Shown here piece by piece: positions 21,519 through 32,511 of a stretch of DNA of 64,000 nucleotides. A program made the translations under genes and the position numbers. This DNA comes from Breviolum minutum Mf 1.05b.01 (taxonomy: Eukaryota > Sar > Dinophyceae > Suessiales > Symbiodiniaceae), in assembly GCA_000507305.1 (NCBI GenBank), contig DF240127.1, positions 62,001-126,000 on the forward strand, read 5' to 3'. Every line of letters begins with the position of its first letter. Position 1 is the stretch's first letter. The notes beneath the pieces are model-generated. The model searched no databases, was not told where the DNA came from, and saw nothing but the letters and a program-made list of their open reading frames with translations.

Positions 21519-21820
21519 ATCTTCAACCAGTGGTGCAAAACGGTGGCTAAGGGATGTTTCTTAATTTATTGTCCCACTGGAATCTTCCCAAAGATCCTTA
21601 TAGGATTTTCGGAAAAAAAAACATCAACCTAAACCAACTCTAACCATTGAAGAATCCTTAACTGGTAGGGGCCCACTTTCTACTCATGTACCTTATGATT
21701 TTCGTTTCTTAAGGCGGGGTGATGATTCCCCTAATCTTCCCTAAGGTTCCCCAATCTTCCCTAAGAATCCTTATGATTTTCGTTTCCTTTCACCCAAAAT
21801 TTCTCCTGAACGCCGCCCAG

Positions 21821-21929
21821 TCGAGTTGGTTCGGCACCTCTACCGCCGCCGGTGCGACGGCCGGCGGTGCGACTGCCGGGTGGTTTGGCGGCCTCTTTGG
21901 AGGCGACGGCTATATTTCACTGCTGGCAG
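21821..21929 (+). CDS. Candidate exon, glycine/alanine-rich S-W-F-G unit 4
   Basis: Acceptor CGCCGCCCAG ends at 21820, donor CTGGCAG|GTTGG at 21930. The frame reads SSWFGTSTAAGATAGGATAG, then WFGGLFGGDGYISLLAG: a WFG-containing low-complexity segment, very GC-rich against its flanks. Resembles the exons at 17674, 18415 and 20960. Confidence 0.5.
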
Positions 21930-22312
21930 GTTGGTGCGAATCCGAAAAAATGGTGGTTTAGTATACAAGGGTTTTTTCTTCTCCCCATCAGAGTTTACTA
22001 GAAAATATCAGGTTTTTGGAATTAATATAGTAATTTGCCCAGGACTTTGGCTGATACTAGTACATTTTGACCGGTTATGAAGGGTTCATGGGATTCAAGA
22101 AATCCGGTGGTGCAGCCACCATGTTGAGAGATTTCTTGTGGGTTTTAAAGAATGGGTAGTGGGATATTTTTCCCTATTATACACATCAATACTGTTGATT
22201 GTTCACTTGTGTAGGGCTCCTGTCATGAACAAACATAGAGGTTTCATAGTTTCGCTCATTCATTCATGGCTGGTCAACCTACCGGCCCCCCAAATGTACC
22301 CCCTGAGAAATT

Positions 22313-22672
22313 GAGGGTTTTAATAAGACCTTGTTATAAAAGTAAAACCAATGATTTTCATAAGCCCTTATTAAGGCCTTATTTCGGGAATGAAGTGTAC
22401 TGGACATTGATGGATCACAACTGGTAGGATTTCCATGACCCAAAAATCTCTGTCAACCCCCTTCGTGAGGCGGTGATCAGAAGGCGGGCACGATGGAGCT
22501 GGGGGGTGATCCCTGAGATATGGTGAGATAGGAAGGAAGGAGGGTAAGTACTGGTTACCCCGCGTGAAAACTAACATATATATCCCCTGAGAATTGATGG
22601 TTGGTTCGATGAATGTCATTTTTGAAAATGGTTTCTTTTCAGGCAATATTCGTTAATTCTCTGAGGGGAACT
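22313..22672. other. Diverged repeats
   Basis: AATAAGACCTTGTTATAAAA and AAGCCCTTATTAAGGCCTTAT at 22313-22390 belong to a weak inverted family also seen at 29420-29520 and 47360-47420. 22556-22672 has decayed family A ends (CGTGAAAACTAACAT). Confidence 0.35.
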
Positions 22673-23913
22673 GCGTTTGTGTTGGAAATTGGGAGCCAGC
22701 AGTCGAAAAAAAACATGCCAACCCAGGATGAATGTCAACACCTTGTGCCCTTGGCTGTTGTAGCTTGGGGAGAACACCATGAGAAGTCGCAATTCCAATG
22801 AAACTGGGTTCAGCTTACTGCAAAGATAGAGACTAGAAATGGTTTGATTCTAGCTGCGTATTCTATCCAGATAGATATTATACATATCATACATATGATT
22901 AGGATGGGGAAATATGGGGAATCATTTTCTATGTTCCATTTCTATGTTGGAATGCTTCCATTGTAGTGCGAATCGCATCAGTGGGTCTCTTCCAGGAATG
23001 CTTTTTTGTGGCGGCATGGGGAGTGTATACTCGCACTTGTTTCCTATCCGCAACATATCACAGCTTTCCACGCAATGGGATGTTTTAAGACTGTGTGTTG
23101 TTTTTGTGTTGTGCACGTCATGTCAGTTAAAGGTCTGGCGATTTTCTCAAATTGACATGACGACCAAAGATTGCTTTTATTCACGAAGCTAAAAAATGGT
23201 TGAAGCTACATGATTGCAACCTAAAAGTATGACAAGTTGTGTCAGGTGTGCAAGCTTTATATAGGTTTTGATAAGGGTGATGGTGTTTCGGTTGTTGGTG
23301 TTTTTTTCTGGGAATTCCCTGGTAGGAAAATTAGATGATATTGCAGGCTTGGCAAGCGAGAAAACTGGGCCTCATTTCCTTGACGCCATTTTTATCTCAA
23401 ACCCAGCACAAATTAATATAAAAAACATAGATCTGCAAGAGAGAGAGAGAGGCATGTCCGACGTGTTTTTCAATCAAAGATTGTGGTACATTTCAACGAA
23501 GGTCACTTCAAAAATTCTAACCAGGAATTGAGGTGAAAAGCCATGATACTCGCTTCTACTCAGCATTTGAAAAGCAGAGTACAAGTCACCACGATTGGTA
23601 GGTGAACAAATGCTGGTGCTGGAATGTTTTTTTGCAAGATTCGGGTGTAGAGAGTCGTTCATTACCAAGTTAGACTGACACCAGATCATTTAGAGAATAA
23701 ACAATGCACTTGACGTTGCCATCCGCACAAAAAAAAATGTGAAGTTAACGAATCAATGCACCCACCCAACAGTTTTTTCGGGTGTACGTTTGAAGAAAAA
23801 CCTACGTAAGCCATGGAGCCTTCCCGTGGTCTTTATGGAGACTTTGAGGATGGGATCCTCCGTGGCCGTGCCTTCGGTGGGATTGATATGCCCGATAAGG
23901 ATCTGTAGATATG
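22673..23913. other. Stretch with no convincing gene
   Basis: Open frames of 60-90 codons occur on both strands (for example 22914-23192 +), but none has exon-like boundaries or stands out in composition. Confidence 0.3.
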
Positions 23914-24035
23914 GATGTTTCCTAAAAATAGTGGGTTTTCCCTCCAAATCATCCATTTTAATACGGTTTTTCCGTTATTTTCACCATCCATCTTTGGGGT
24001 TTTCCCACTGTTTTTTGGAAACACCCATATATCCC
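23914..24035. repeat. Inverted-repeat element, family D copy 3 (variant)
   Basis: ATGGATGTTTCCTAAAAATAG on the left and TTTTTTGGAAACACCCATATA on the right, with nested TGGGTTTTCCC / GGGTTTTCCCA words. The core differs from copies 1 and 2 and matches 45889-45978 (AAATCATCCATTTTAATA). Confidence 0.65.
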
Positions 24036-24149
24036 ATTACGTCCCATGGATCCGCCATCTAAGGAAGACTTAGATGTTTAGAAGTTTTGTCCAAATATCT
24101 CAACTGTCTTTGCAAATCCAAAAGAGTGAAAAATCACATCGAGTCAAGA

Positions 24150-24305
24150 TGCGGATCTTTCCATCTAAAATCAATAAAAATGTCGCACCTTATGAGAAGA
24201 TGTTTAACATCTTGGAAGGCCCAAAAGGCTGAGCTCATCTTGCGAAGGTACGAAAAAGGATGGGGTCCACAAAGTCAAACGGATCCAAACCTGAAGGCAT
24301 TTTAG
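24150..24305 (+). CDS. Weak candidate exon
   Basis: Two overlapping + frames are open here. One reads KINKNVAPYEKMFNILEGPK, the other SWKAQKAELILRRYEKGWGP. Either could be an exon; no strong splice signal decides. Confidence 0.25.
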   Translation, partial: CGSFHLKSIKMSHLMRRCLTSWKAQKAELILRRYEKGWGPQSQTDPNLKAF

Positions 24306-24552
24306 CATTATACTGGTTGTTTGATAGGGATCCTTATTTCATGGTTTATGAAATAATCCCCATATAACCGAGGTAGTTTGTCATCCCCGAAAAATACCCT
24401 ATAACCACAAAGCCCTTTTTTCATTGCTCAAGCGGAAGAGAGTCACTAGAATTCGTTCATCTCCACTGAGGTGTTGGCGTTCGTCGATGGTTGGTGCAAT
24501 CAGTGCTATGTTTTGTGCTTGTGACATGCTTTCAAAACACTACTGTCATGGG

Positions 24553-24666
24553 GATGTCTTGCTGGCACTTAGTAAATGGATTATAACTACCCTATATAAG
24601 CATGGTTGGATATGTCCCGTAAATATCCGTAAATAGGTTATGAACAAACTTACTAGTTTACTAACT
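24553..24666. repeat. Dispersed repeat, family I copy 2
   Basis: Shares GCACTTAGTAAATGGATTA, CCTATATAAG, GTCCCGTAAATA and AACTTACTA with 9521-9632 in the same order. Here GTCCCGTAAATATCCGTAAATAGG contains a small internal duplication. Confidence 0.6.
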
Positions 24667-24926
24667 TCCATTGGACGCACTAGTAGGATTCAAGTGTCTG
24701 TGTGTGTGCCTTAAGAATGATCAGCCACTAAGATAGCCTTCAAGTGTGTGCCCGAATTACAGGTTGTTAGTAAGGGGATCATGAGCTGTTCCCAGCTGTT
24801 CCAGTGTTCCTCAACATAACCTCGGACTCGGACTGTCAGAATCTTCTGTGAAAGCCTTGGACTACATTTACAGAAAAAAATGTGACTCATGTCATTTAAC
24901 AAACAAAGTGAACCTCCACAAAAAAG

Positions 24927-25055
24927 ATGCAACAAGTTACAAACAAGCTGGTTGAGCGGCTCATTGAATTTGTTGGTGATGGTTTCGAAAGCAGGGGTCG
25001 GCTGATAGTGGATGAGGGACTTCTTTTGAAACCCTACAAGTGTTTTTTGTTTTGA
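24927..25055 (+). CDS. Candidate exon, possible 5' exon
   Basis: From an ATG at 24927 in a purine-rich context (AAAAAGATGC) the frame reads MQQVTNKLVERLIEFVGDG, then SRGRLIVDEGLLLKPYK, before a TGA at 25053-25055. Helix-like and charged. It could be a first exon or an internal one. Function unknown. Confidence 0.45.
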   Translation: MQQVTNKLVERLIEFVGDGFESRGRLIVDEGLLLKPYKCFLF

Positions 25056-25748
25056 AGGTGTGTTCGAGAATTTTCCTACGTTGAATCATCTAGACGATAC
25101 TGTATACGTTCTTAAATCTTACGGTTGGGAGATGACCGTATGTTGATTCCATGCAGAAGAGAATCCATCATGTCCATTCCGATTCCTAGGAAAGGTTCTT
25201 TGTTGTTTTTAATGAGTTGGGATGATTAGTTGCTGAACCGACCTGATTGTACCCGGTAGTTTCTTGTGGGGATGAATGTTTCTAGAGTTCCCTTAATTCA
25301 GATTCGTATTGTTTTTGCTATACCGGTCTACCCGGATACTGTAGTTCTTCACGCCCAAGCCAAGTTCCCATGGAGATTTTAGTACTACAACTTACCATGA
25401 CTCGTTGATCCATTGGGTGTTTGTTAGGTGATGTTGTGAGCATCCAAGATGACAAAATGTTTCTGCAAAAGGTTAGAGAAAATAAGCAACTGACTGTGGC
25501 TGAGTACTGAGTTGACCACTGCTTGCCCGACCCCTTATCGATGTAGGATCTACTGGGTAGCGTACCTGCACCCATCCGCGCAATACAAAACATCCAGAAT
25601 CTACCCTCACCCTCTTTGTTTTTGATTTGAGCAGGAGGATAATACAATCGCCATGTACTGTAACTTTGAGCATTGAACTCTCATCCACACCGCAGAACAA
25701 AGGGCGCGATAAGCGCTCAAAAGGTCATTTGCCGCCTTTCTGCGTGGC
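25056..25748. other. Stretch with ambiguous open frames
   Basis: A 109-codon - strand frame (25647 to 25318) and a + frame around 25640-25820 overlap. Neither has clear splice sites and neither is recognised. Confidence 0.25.
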
Positions 25749-25847
25749 ATATATACCTGGAACCCATTTGTCCCTTGTTTTGATTGGAAAAGACCTTCTT
25801 TTTGGAGGCAAAACAAATTAAATGACAAATGGGTTCCAGGTATATAT
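25749..25847. repeat. Perfect 24-bp inverted repeat (hairpin)
   Basis: The left arm at 25749-25772 (ATATATACCTGGAACCCATT then TGTC) is exactly complementary to the right arm at 25824-25847. The loop is 51 bases. It abuts a TA microsatellite. No relatives seen in the window. Confidence 0.85.
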
Positions 25848-26474
25848 ATATATATATAGATCTATCTATAGGTGTACAGTGTACATCTATAGGTATACAT
25901 ACATCCCCCCCGATATCAACGATTGTCAACTTGACAACCCCAAAAAGATTGATCGAGGCCATTGGCGTTTGTGTTCCTTGGCCTGCACATCCAACCAGAC
26001 CCTAAGGAAGGAACATAGACCCCTCCCGAAAATTGACACGGAACCCCGAAAATGGAGGATTCTTAGGTTACAATGTTAATTTCCAAAAGGATGCTTTTCT
26101 TTGTTTAGTTGGTGATTGTTTACGGATTCTACCAACATAGTAATTCATCATATTAAATCACTATATGGGAAATATATTTCCAACCACCTTAAGCAAATCT
26201 GTGTAACAACCCTAAAATATCCCAAACATTCAAGTATAAAAGGATGTGGTGAAGGGTCTGGGGTATGTTCCTTTTGGGGCATGTTGGATTTTTCATAGAT
26301 AACGGCATGGATTTGCACCATACATTGGTCCTATGCCATAGGGTTTTGAGCCATTTGGGTTTTCATAAACCCGCCCTGATCTATACTCTCCGGTTCTGAG
26401 GTATCAACCGAAGTCAGTGATATTGGATAGGTAATTTTTATTTACCAAAAAATCATAAATGGAAGAGCCTTACA

Positions 26475-26717
26475 TTGAAAGTGAAGTCATGTGACCCTCA
26501 CAAAAAAAACACTTTTTCCATCTTAACAACATATATTTGTATATATTTGTCGCATACCCAGCCATTGGTTTGTACTAAGACCATGGTCGTGACCTTCTTA
26601 TTGAGCGAAGCATTGCTGCTCTTTGTGGTGACCTTGCTCGTCAGTGGTTTTCTCTTTGCTAGTCTGCCACTCGGGAAAAAAAGAGAAGTAGTTACAAAAG
26701 CTGCCACTCAAATGTGA
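26475..26717 (+). CDS. Candidate terminal exon with C-terminal membrane helix
   Basis: The frame is open from 26475. From the ATG at 26583 it reads MVVTFLLSEALLLFVVTLLV, then SGFLFASLPLGKKREVVTK and AATQM before a TGA at 26715-26717. This is a strong single transmembrane helix followed by a short basic tail, as in type I or tail-anchored membrane proteins. The upstream part is AT-rich, so the exon probably starts near 26560. Family unknown. Confidence 0.45.
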   Translation: MKVKSCDPHKKNTFSILTTYICIYLSHTQPLVCTKTMVVTFLLSEALLLFVVTLLVSGFLFASLPLGKKREVVTKAATQM

Positions 26718-26767
26718 CACTTAATGGGCCTGGTTTATCTACCTATCTTTGCGTCTTAGGAATGTTT

Positions 26768-26771
26768 CCAC

Positions 26772-26804
<33 letters not shown>

Positions 26805-26805
26805 T
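26768..26805. repeat. TA microsatellite
   Basis: Interrupted TA repeats with a central TATGTATA. Confidence 0.85.
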
Positions 26806-28431
26806 ACCACTATTGGATTTCCAGATATACCACTTGCACAATTGGTAGCTTATCTAGATTGATGATCCCGTTAAAAACATTTCAGTCAACCACTATGCAA
26901 TCGGGAACCAGCTACTCATGCAAGTGTTGGTTTGTTGACTTCTTCGACGTTTGTTTGATCTACAGCTTTGGAGAGGCCTAGATGCAAATGGTGGATGTTC
27001 GATTCATTTCATGCCTCTTTGGTTTTTGATCAAATTATTGGTCAACTACTTGTGCACACTACAAGCCTGAAAAACAGCGAAAAAAGCCCGAGATGAGGTA
27101 GTGAAGTGAACGTCATCATTAAATGATGTGACATAGGAATCCGACTTCCTACCACGACAAAAAAGCTGTTCCCACCGGCAGAAATAAGTGCTGAAGGGTT
27201 GTATATTTGTTGTCCCCACCTGTTTGTCGAATAAGGGAGTAGATTCCAATGATATTGGAAGATGAAGATGACCGGATGTTCCTCCTTGAACCGCTTTGAT
27301 TGTAGTTGGAGGATTACCCCATTCTTTTATTTGATGACAGTTGTAGGGTTACCGTAGCATCACCTATCAATCCTTCTACAAGGGCACTTGGAGAAATTAG
27401 TGATGAGACATACAATGATCACTTATAACACGGGAGCTTCATTTTATAAAATGCTTTGAGGAGTTGTTAATGGAAAATAACATGTGAGATGTGTGCGTGT
27501 GGGTGTGTGTGTAAATTTATGTTTAGTACGCTGCTACTACTGTGTGAGGGGACCATACCAAGGGCGGAAACTGGAAGGTAGAGCGTGCACCCGTCGAGGC
27601 CTGTTTCACCCAATGTAGTATGAACTCTCGGCACGTACAATTGTCCTGTTTTGCGGAACATCAGTTATTGAGCGGTAATGAACATTGTATGTAGGGCTAT
27701 TGTGCTACCTGGTTTTAGGGTGAACTACTGACACACCTTATCAAACAAGAAGTTCCTCACAAGGATGTTGATCACGACCAGGTGTGTCATGCTTGTTGCT
27801 GGAGCAACCATCATGAACATGTTGGTATTGATATGGAAGGTTTTGATGTTGTGATTTCACCTTATCATGATAATTGTGCCACATGTATCAGCCATTTAGT
27901 CATTCTTATCCGATCACTCCCTCTAGAGGGAGATTTTGCCAACAGAACTCTTTGGATCACATCCCCACAAGATCATTAAAACAAACACTTATGACAGGAT
28001 TCAGGGGGCCCTTTCTCCGAAGATTTGTTGGTAAGATCTTCGATTTTTGGTTGCTCATTTCACTGGCACAGTCAGGAAGTTTTGTCTGCATCCCTGGGCG
28101 TGGTTAGGCCTGCCGCACCAAAACAAACGCATGGGGAGGAACTTGGGGAATTTGGCGCAACATGAATTTTTACAAATCAGGTGCAGGGGTGCAAATTTGA
28201 ATTCATTTACCCAGAAACACCGACAATTTAACCATTTTTTGGGTGTTCGAAATTTGGATGAAGAACAAGTTTCTGTCTTAGACATGTGACATGTATCTCC
28301 CCTTTGTTTGAGTGTTAATGAGATTGATGTTTTAAAGCAGGATCATGTCGTAAATTCATTTCTGGCTTTGGAATTTGCCATCTCCCAGCACTGGGCTTTA
28401 TGTTTACAACGTTTAGGTCTTTCCCATGGCT
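26806..28431. other. Mostly non-coding, weak exon candidates
   Basis: 27974-28107 (+) is open and hydrophobic (FVGKIFDFWLLISLAQSG), and 28047-28289 (+) overlaps it in another frame (FCLHPWAWLGLPHQNKRMG). Either may be an exon; both are low confidence. The rest shows nothing. Confidence 0.25.
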
Positions 28432-28539
28432 TACTCCCCTGAAAACTAACATGGCAATGGAACATCACATTTTTTAAATAGGACATCTTTAAATGGTGGA
28501 TTTTCCAGCTATATAGTCATGTTAGTTTTCGGAGGTGTA
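28432..28539. repeat. Family A element (subfamily with AATGGA core)
   Basis: TACTCCCCTGAAAACTAACATGG on the left, GTCATGTTAGTTTTCGGAGG then TGTA on the right. ~108 bp, closest to 44267-44372. Confidence 0.75.
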
Positions 28540-28741
28540 TATTTTTTATATCCAAACGATCAAGGGATTCCACGTCAACTTGTCAAACATCTTTGAAGTC
28601 ATTTATACAACCTCTTTATTTGAACTCATGTCCCCTCCCAATGGTAGTTTTGAAACATGTTTCTCCTTCTTCCATAATAAGATCATTTGGTGTTACAAAC
28701 ACTTAACCCAAGTTGGTGTATTATATATGTTTTGCAACTGC

Positions 28742-28855
28742 TTTTCTACCGCAAGCATATCTGAACTTCGAATTCGCCTGTCAAAAGGTCCCGATGGTTG
28801 CAACGTCGTATCAACCGACGTCGTCCTTGTGTCGGAACCAGATCCGGTTACTTGA
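28742..28855 (+). CDS. Candidate exon, product not recognised
   Basis: The frame reads STASISELRIRLSKGPDGCN, then VVSTDVVLVSEPDPVT and TGA. It alternates hydrophobic and polar residues like beta-strands. A second frame downstream (VLRDLRFGPRKSAQQKVVEI, to 28970) may be the next exon. The boundaries are uncertain. Confidence 0.4.
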   Translation, partial: FSTASISELRIRLSKGPDGCNVVSTDVVLVSEPDPVT

Positions 28856-28965
28856 GGCCTGGATCGTCATGTGCCCATCCTCTTTGATCTACGTTCTTCG
28901 GGACTTGAGGTTCGGTCCCAGAAAATCAGCGCAACAAAAAGTCGTTGAAATCAAAGAGACACTCA

Positions 28966-29053
28966 TATAGGATCCATGTATGGTATATTTACCTACATTT
29001 GGCTTCAATTTATGGTAAATGTAGGTAAATATGCCAGTTTCATAGATCCTATA
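28966..29053. repeat. Family C palindrome, best copy
   Basis: ATAGGATCCATGTATGGTAT on the left against TTCATAGATCCTAT on the right, and TATTTACCTACATTTG against TAAATGTAGGTAAATA in the interior. An 88-bp imperfect palindrome almost throughout. Confidence 0.8.
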
Positions 29054-29159
29054 GAACTGTTTTGTTTTGCCCAGGTGACTGCGATTTTTTAAAAGAAAAC
29101 GCCACTTTGGGACCCTGAATTTGGCCAAAATGCTTCCGCAAAGGAAGATGTACAAAAAT

Positions 29160-29310
29160 CCCGGGACAAACTCCCAGCCAAGAAATTTTGCCTGCGTTTG
29201 ACGTATGCAAAGATCTTTTTCTTTACAAAAGAAACTGAATCTGAATTTTGTCTAAATGAACTTCATGCAAGTTCATCTTCATGTTCAACCTGCTACTCGT
29301 ACCAGCTTTT
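29160..29310 (+). CDS. Weak candidate exon
   Basis: One frame is open for 50 codons: RDKLPAKKFCLRLTYAKIFF, later LHASSSSCSTCYSYQ. Composition is plausible but the splice sites are not clear. Confidence 0.25.
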
Positions 29311-29540
29311 TTGAAAACCACCCAAATCTTCGGTACAAATTCCTCCATATAAAGTCTGATCCCATCCAACAATTCCCCAGAAATAGCCGGCCCTGATTCA
29401 GGGATTTTTCAACCACCATCATCCCCTAATAAGGCTTTAGTAAGGCTTTATTTGCCTGGATGGGTGGATGATTTTGTTTGCCAGGGGGATTTATTTGCCT
29501 TAAGGATTCCACCACCATCATCCCATTGGGGAACCCGCAG

Positions 29541-29677
29541 GTAGGTACCTGGGATTATTGCTTCCTGCGACGACGGAACATTCCAGCGAGCCGTTTGAAG
29601 GACTTGAGCCTCGGCGTGATGTGAAACAAATGCGTCGACTGACTACGGAAACGTTTGTTGTGAAACAGTTGTTGTGA
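29541..29677 (+). CDS. Candidate exon, charged segment
   Basis: Acceptor AACCCGCAG ends at 29540. The frame reads RYLGLLLPATTEHSSEPFEG, then LEPRRDVKQMRRLTTETF and a stop at 29675-29677. GC-rich against its flanks. A family B element follows directly. Confidence 0.4.
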
Positions 29678-29697
29678 AACGGGATCTGAATTTTTAC

Positions 29698-29800
29698 AGG
29701 TGGCGATTTCAAACATGTTTGTCTATTTTCACCCCTACCTGGGGAAATGATCCAATTTGACGAGCATATTTTCAAATGGGTTGGTTCAACCATCAACTAG
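29698..29800. repeat. Family B element
   Basis: AGGTGGCGATTTCAAACATG on the left, GGGTTGGTTCAACCATCAAC then TAG on the right, with TATTTTCACCCCTACCTGGGG inside. Confidence 0.7.
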
Positions 29801-29899
29801 CATCTGTTGTGAAAGGGGATCTCAATGTTAACTGGCAAAAACAACAAGAAGACAAGGTGGATGTTATATCTATATATGATCCAGCCCCCCTGGTTCCCC

Positions 29900-29928
29900 N
29901 ACCATCATGTATATATATATATATATAG
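29900..29928. repeat. Ambiguous base and TA microsatellite
   Basis: A single N at 29900 is followed by TATATATATATATATATA. Local assembly quality is low. Confidence 0.8.
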
Positions 29929-30699
29929 GTTTTTTTTTTTGGGTTGGGCGGGTAAGGTTCCTTATTTTGGAGTTGCTGGTGGGGTTGTTTCCGATAAGAG
30001 GGATTGAAACGGCACAGCTTGCGGTGAGCCACGAAGAAAAGTGAAATAACGTGAAATAACAGTTGGTTGATGGAGGTAATATGGATTCCTAGGCCATGAA
30101 AACGGAACTATGACACTAGGATGATTTATCATGATTTACCTTTTTGGTGGGGGGGATTGTAACATACTTGTACTTTCTGCTAAGAGAGATAATGAAGTGC
30201 CCTTTGCAAAATCCTGTTCGAAAGGAAGGATTTCATGAGATGGGATAGATGGATTTTTGTCTTTTGTTCACAGCTATCCTTGAATTTTATTTGAAACCAA
30301 AAAAGTGAAGGAAGATTCTGGGTGTATAGAGGTTTTGAAAATGTATTGTGGTCATCAATGGTGGAACCAGTCCCTAGACAGTCGTCTTTGGGGGGGGGTC
30401 ACAATACATTTAGGATTTTTATACACTCAATGTATGGTGTATTTCCCTACATTTGCCATCTCAATCACCATGTTTCTTAGACAAATGCAACCAACCCATT
30501 GATTCCATATTATGTATATTCTATAGCTTCTCTCAGTCAACGGCTTTAGGGGATGTCAACCATTTCAATCCATTTCACTATTTCATAGGAAGATTGGCCA
30601 AATTCAAAACAAATAAACATGTCGCCGTGTTTGGTTGAGTTGTTTTTGGTGCACCAAGTTCGAACAACGAAACAGTATTCAACCCGTGGCAGGACTTCC

Positions 30700-30885
30700 G
30701 TCATGTGGTTTTGGTTTCTACCCAAACGTGGTTTGGAGAAAAACGACGTAGGTTCCGAACAGCCCTGTGGGTCCACGAATCCAAGGCGCGTCTACAAGGA
30801 AGTGGTCGACAGTTCCGAACGAATTTCGGACGCGGTGCCCATTTCCAGCATCGACAAGGTGGAGTCGAGTCGAGGGGGGGGGGGC
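30700..30885 (+). CDS. Candidate exon, product not recognised
   Basis: A GC-rich island just before a run of G. The frame reads EKNDVGSEQPCGSTNPRRVY, then KEVVDSSERISDAVPISSID. Another frame (FRTALWVHESKARLQGSGR) is also open. The first has more typical codon use. Confidence 0.4.
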
Positions 30886-30915
30886 AATGGATGACATGTG
30901 CCAGGGTCGATCCAC

Positions 30916-31365
30916 TCCTTATGGATGGTCATCCCATCTTGATGACCGGAATCATTTTAACAGATATATAAATCCTTACTATTTGGCTTGATGAGCATCC
31001 CCCCAACACAGGGAACAAATATGAACAAATGGGAGTTTAGACCCCAGCACACATGGTTGGAAGATGGGTCCGTGTTTTTTTTTGAACGGGCCCTGTGCCT
31101 GGATGTTGGAACGGATTTCTTGGAAAACATGGAAGTTGAAGGAGTGATTTTTGGTTAATAGGTGTGCAACTATATGCAACTTGACCCCTTTAGAAATCGC
31201 GATCCAGCTGTTGGGATGATCAAGAGAGTCTGAAGAGTCACACAGCATTTCTTCATTTGGAACATGGCTACTCTATAGAGACTATCAACATCAACCAAGG
31301 CGTAGCAAAACCAACCCAACCGCACCAGCTTCGTAAATGGAAACGTCCTCATCTAGACATCGGAG
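30916..31365. other. Non-coding stretch
   Basis: No exon, tandem repeat or inverted repeat recognised apart from short T and C runs. Confidence 0.3.
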
Positions 31366-31530
31366 ACATATGGGACTGGTATATTTACCAACATTTGGTT
31401 GATTTCTATGTTAGAATGGGAAAATAGATATACATGATATACCATTTTCATTAATTGCTATACCATTTTGTGTAGCCTGATATGGTAAATTAGTAGGAAA
31501 ATATACGGATTTGTCCCATGGATGCTATAG
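31366..31530. repeat. Family C element, expanded
   Basis: GACATATGGGACTGGTATATTT then ACC opens it, and GTCCCATGGATGCTATAGGG closes it; several TATACCATTTT / AAATGGTA words lie between. 165 bp, about twice the basic unit. Confidence 0.55.
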
Positions 31531-31833
31531 GGATCTGAGGCGAATAGGATCGCGGATCAAATTCCAACAGGTTTCAACGAGTGATCGGTCAGGTTCAAGG
31601 GGAGCTCCCCAGTTCATGTGATGCGACGAAAGCCTGTGTTGGAACATGTTGGAGATCCTGTTGTATGCCTGGTGCCCTTGGCTTAAGAACTCAAAGAAGA
31701 ACACCCATATTACACCATGCCCCCCCAACTTCCAAACACCTGGTGAGGAGGTATTGGTACCAAAAAATCTTCCCCTAAGACCTTCTGAGCAGGTATTTGG
31801 AAGACTGGGGATGAGGATGAAGAATGAAGAAGA

Positions 31834-31835
<2 letters not shown>

Positions 31836-31865
<30 letters not shown>
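31836..31865. repeat. ATG trinucleotide microsatellite
   Basis: About ten ATG units after GAAGAATGAAG. Confidence 0.9.
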
Positions 31866-31866
<1 letters not shown>

Positions 31867-32029
31867 TTTTTTTGTTGGGTGATACAGTGATACGTTGCTA
31901 AATATGTTGGTGGTTTCACAGGTATACGTTTATAATGTTGTACAACCGTTTGGCGGGCTAGTTGGTTGAAGTTTCATCCGAAGATTTGGGGAAAGGATAG
32001 GTATCGCGTACCATGGAACAACTATGACA

Positions 32030-32124
32030 TACGCCCTCGAAAACTCACATAATACCTGAAAACTCACCCCTTGGGACAGGAAATCATCTTCCAAACGGGT
32101 TCCATGTTAGTTTTCATGGGTGTA
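32030..32124. repeat. Family A element
   Basis: TACGCCCTCGAAAACTCACATAA on the left, CCATGTTAGTTTTCATGGGTGTA on the right, 95 bp. Confidence 0.7.
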
Positions 32125-32407
32125 ATTAGTCAGTGAATGATATGCTGTTTTTGTGTTTCTCGAATGTCAAAGTCGTTTTTGGTTGAATCAGCTACATAGT
32201 ATGGGATGACTTCTTTTGCTCAATGACCAGATCTTGGGATGGCAATTTTCTTGCTAACAAAAGCGGCAAGTGATGGGAAAGTGAAGGTTTTAGGTTGGGA
32301 TTCCTAAACCTCAAACTCGGAGTAGCCACTGGCTCCACTCAACTGGGGGGGACCATAGACCATGAGTGGATGTTGATAGTCAATAAGGATCCCTTACTGA
32401 AAATGTA

Positions 32408-32511
32408 TACCCTCCCTGAAACTAACATAGCACCTAAAATGGATGGTTGGAAGATGAATTTCCTTTTGGGAAACCATATTTGCAGGGGCTATGTTAGTTT
32501 TAGGGAGGGTA
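32408..32511. repeat. Family A element, best copy
   Basis: 104 bp. TACCCTCCCTGAAACTAACA then TAGC on the left; GCTATGTTAGTTTTAGGGAG then GGTA on the right, complementary with one mismatch. The core ATGGATGGTTGGAAGATG...CCTTTTGGGA is shared with 14357 and 12481. Confidence 0.9.

Noticed and set aside
25822-26079. A + frame rich in Tyr and Ile near 25.8 kb
   Set aside because: Its start is a translated TA microsatellite and the hairpin arm.
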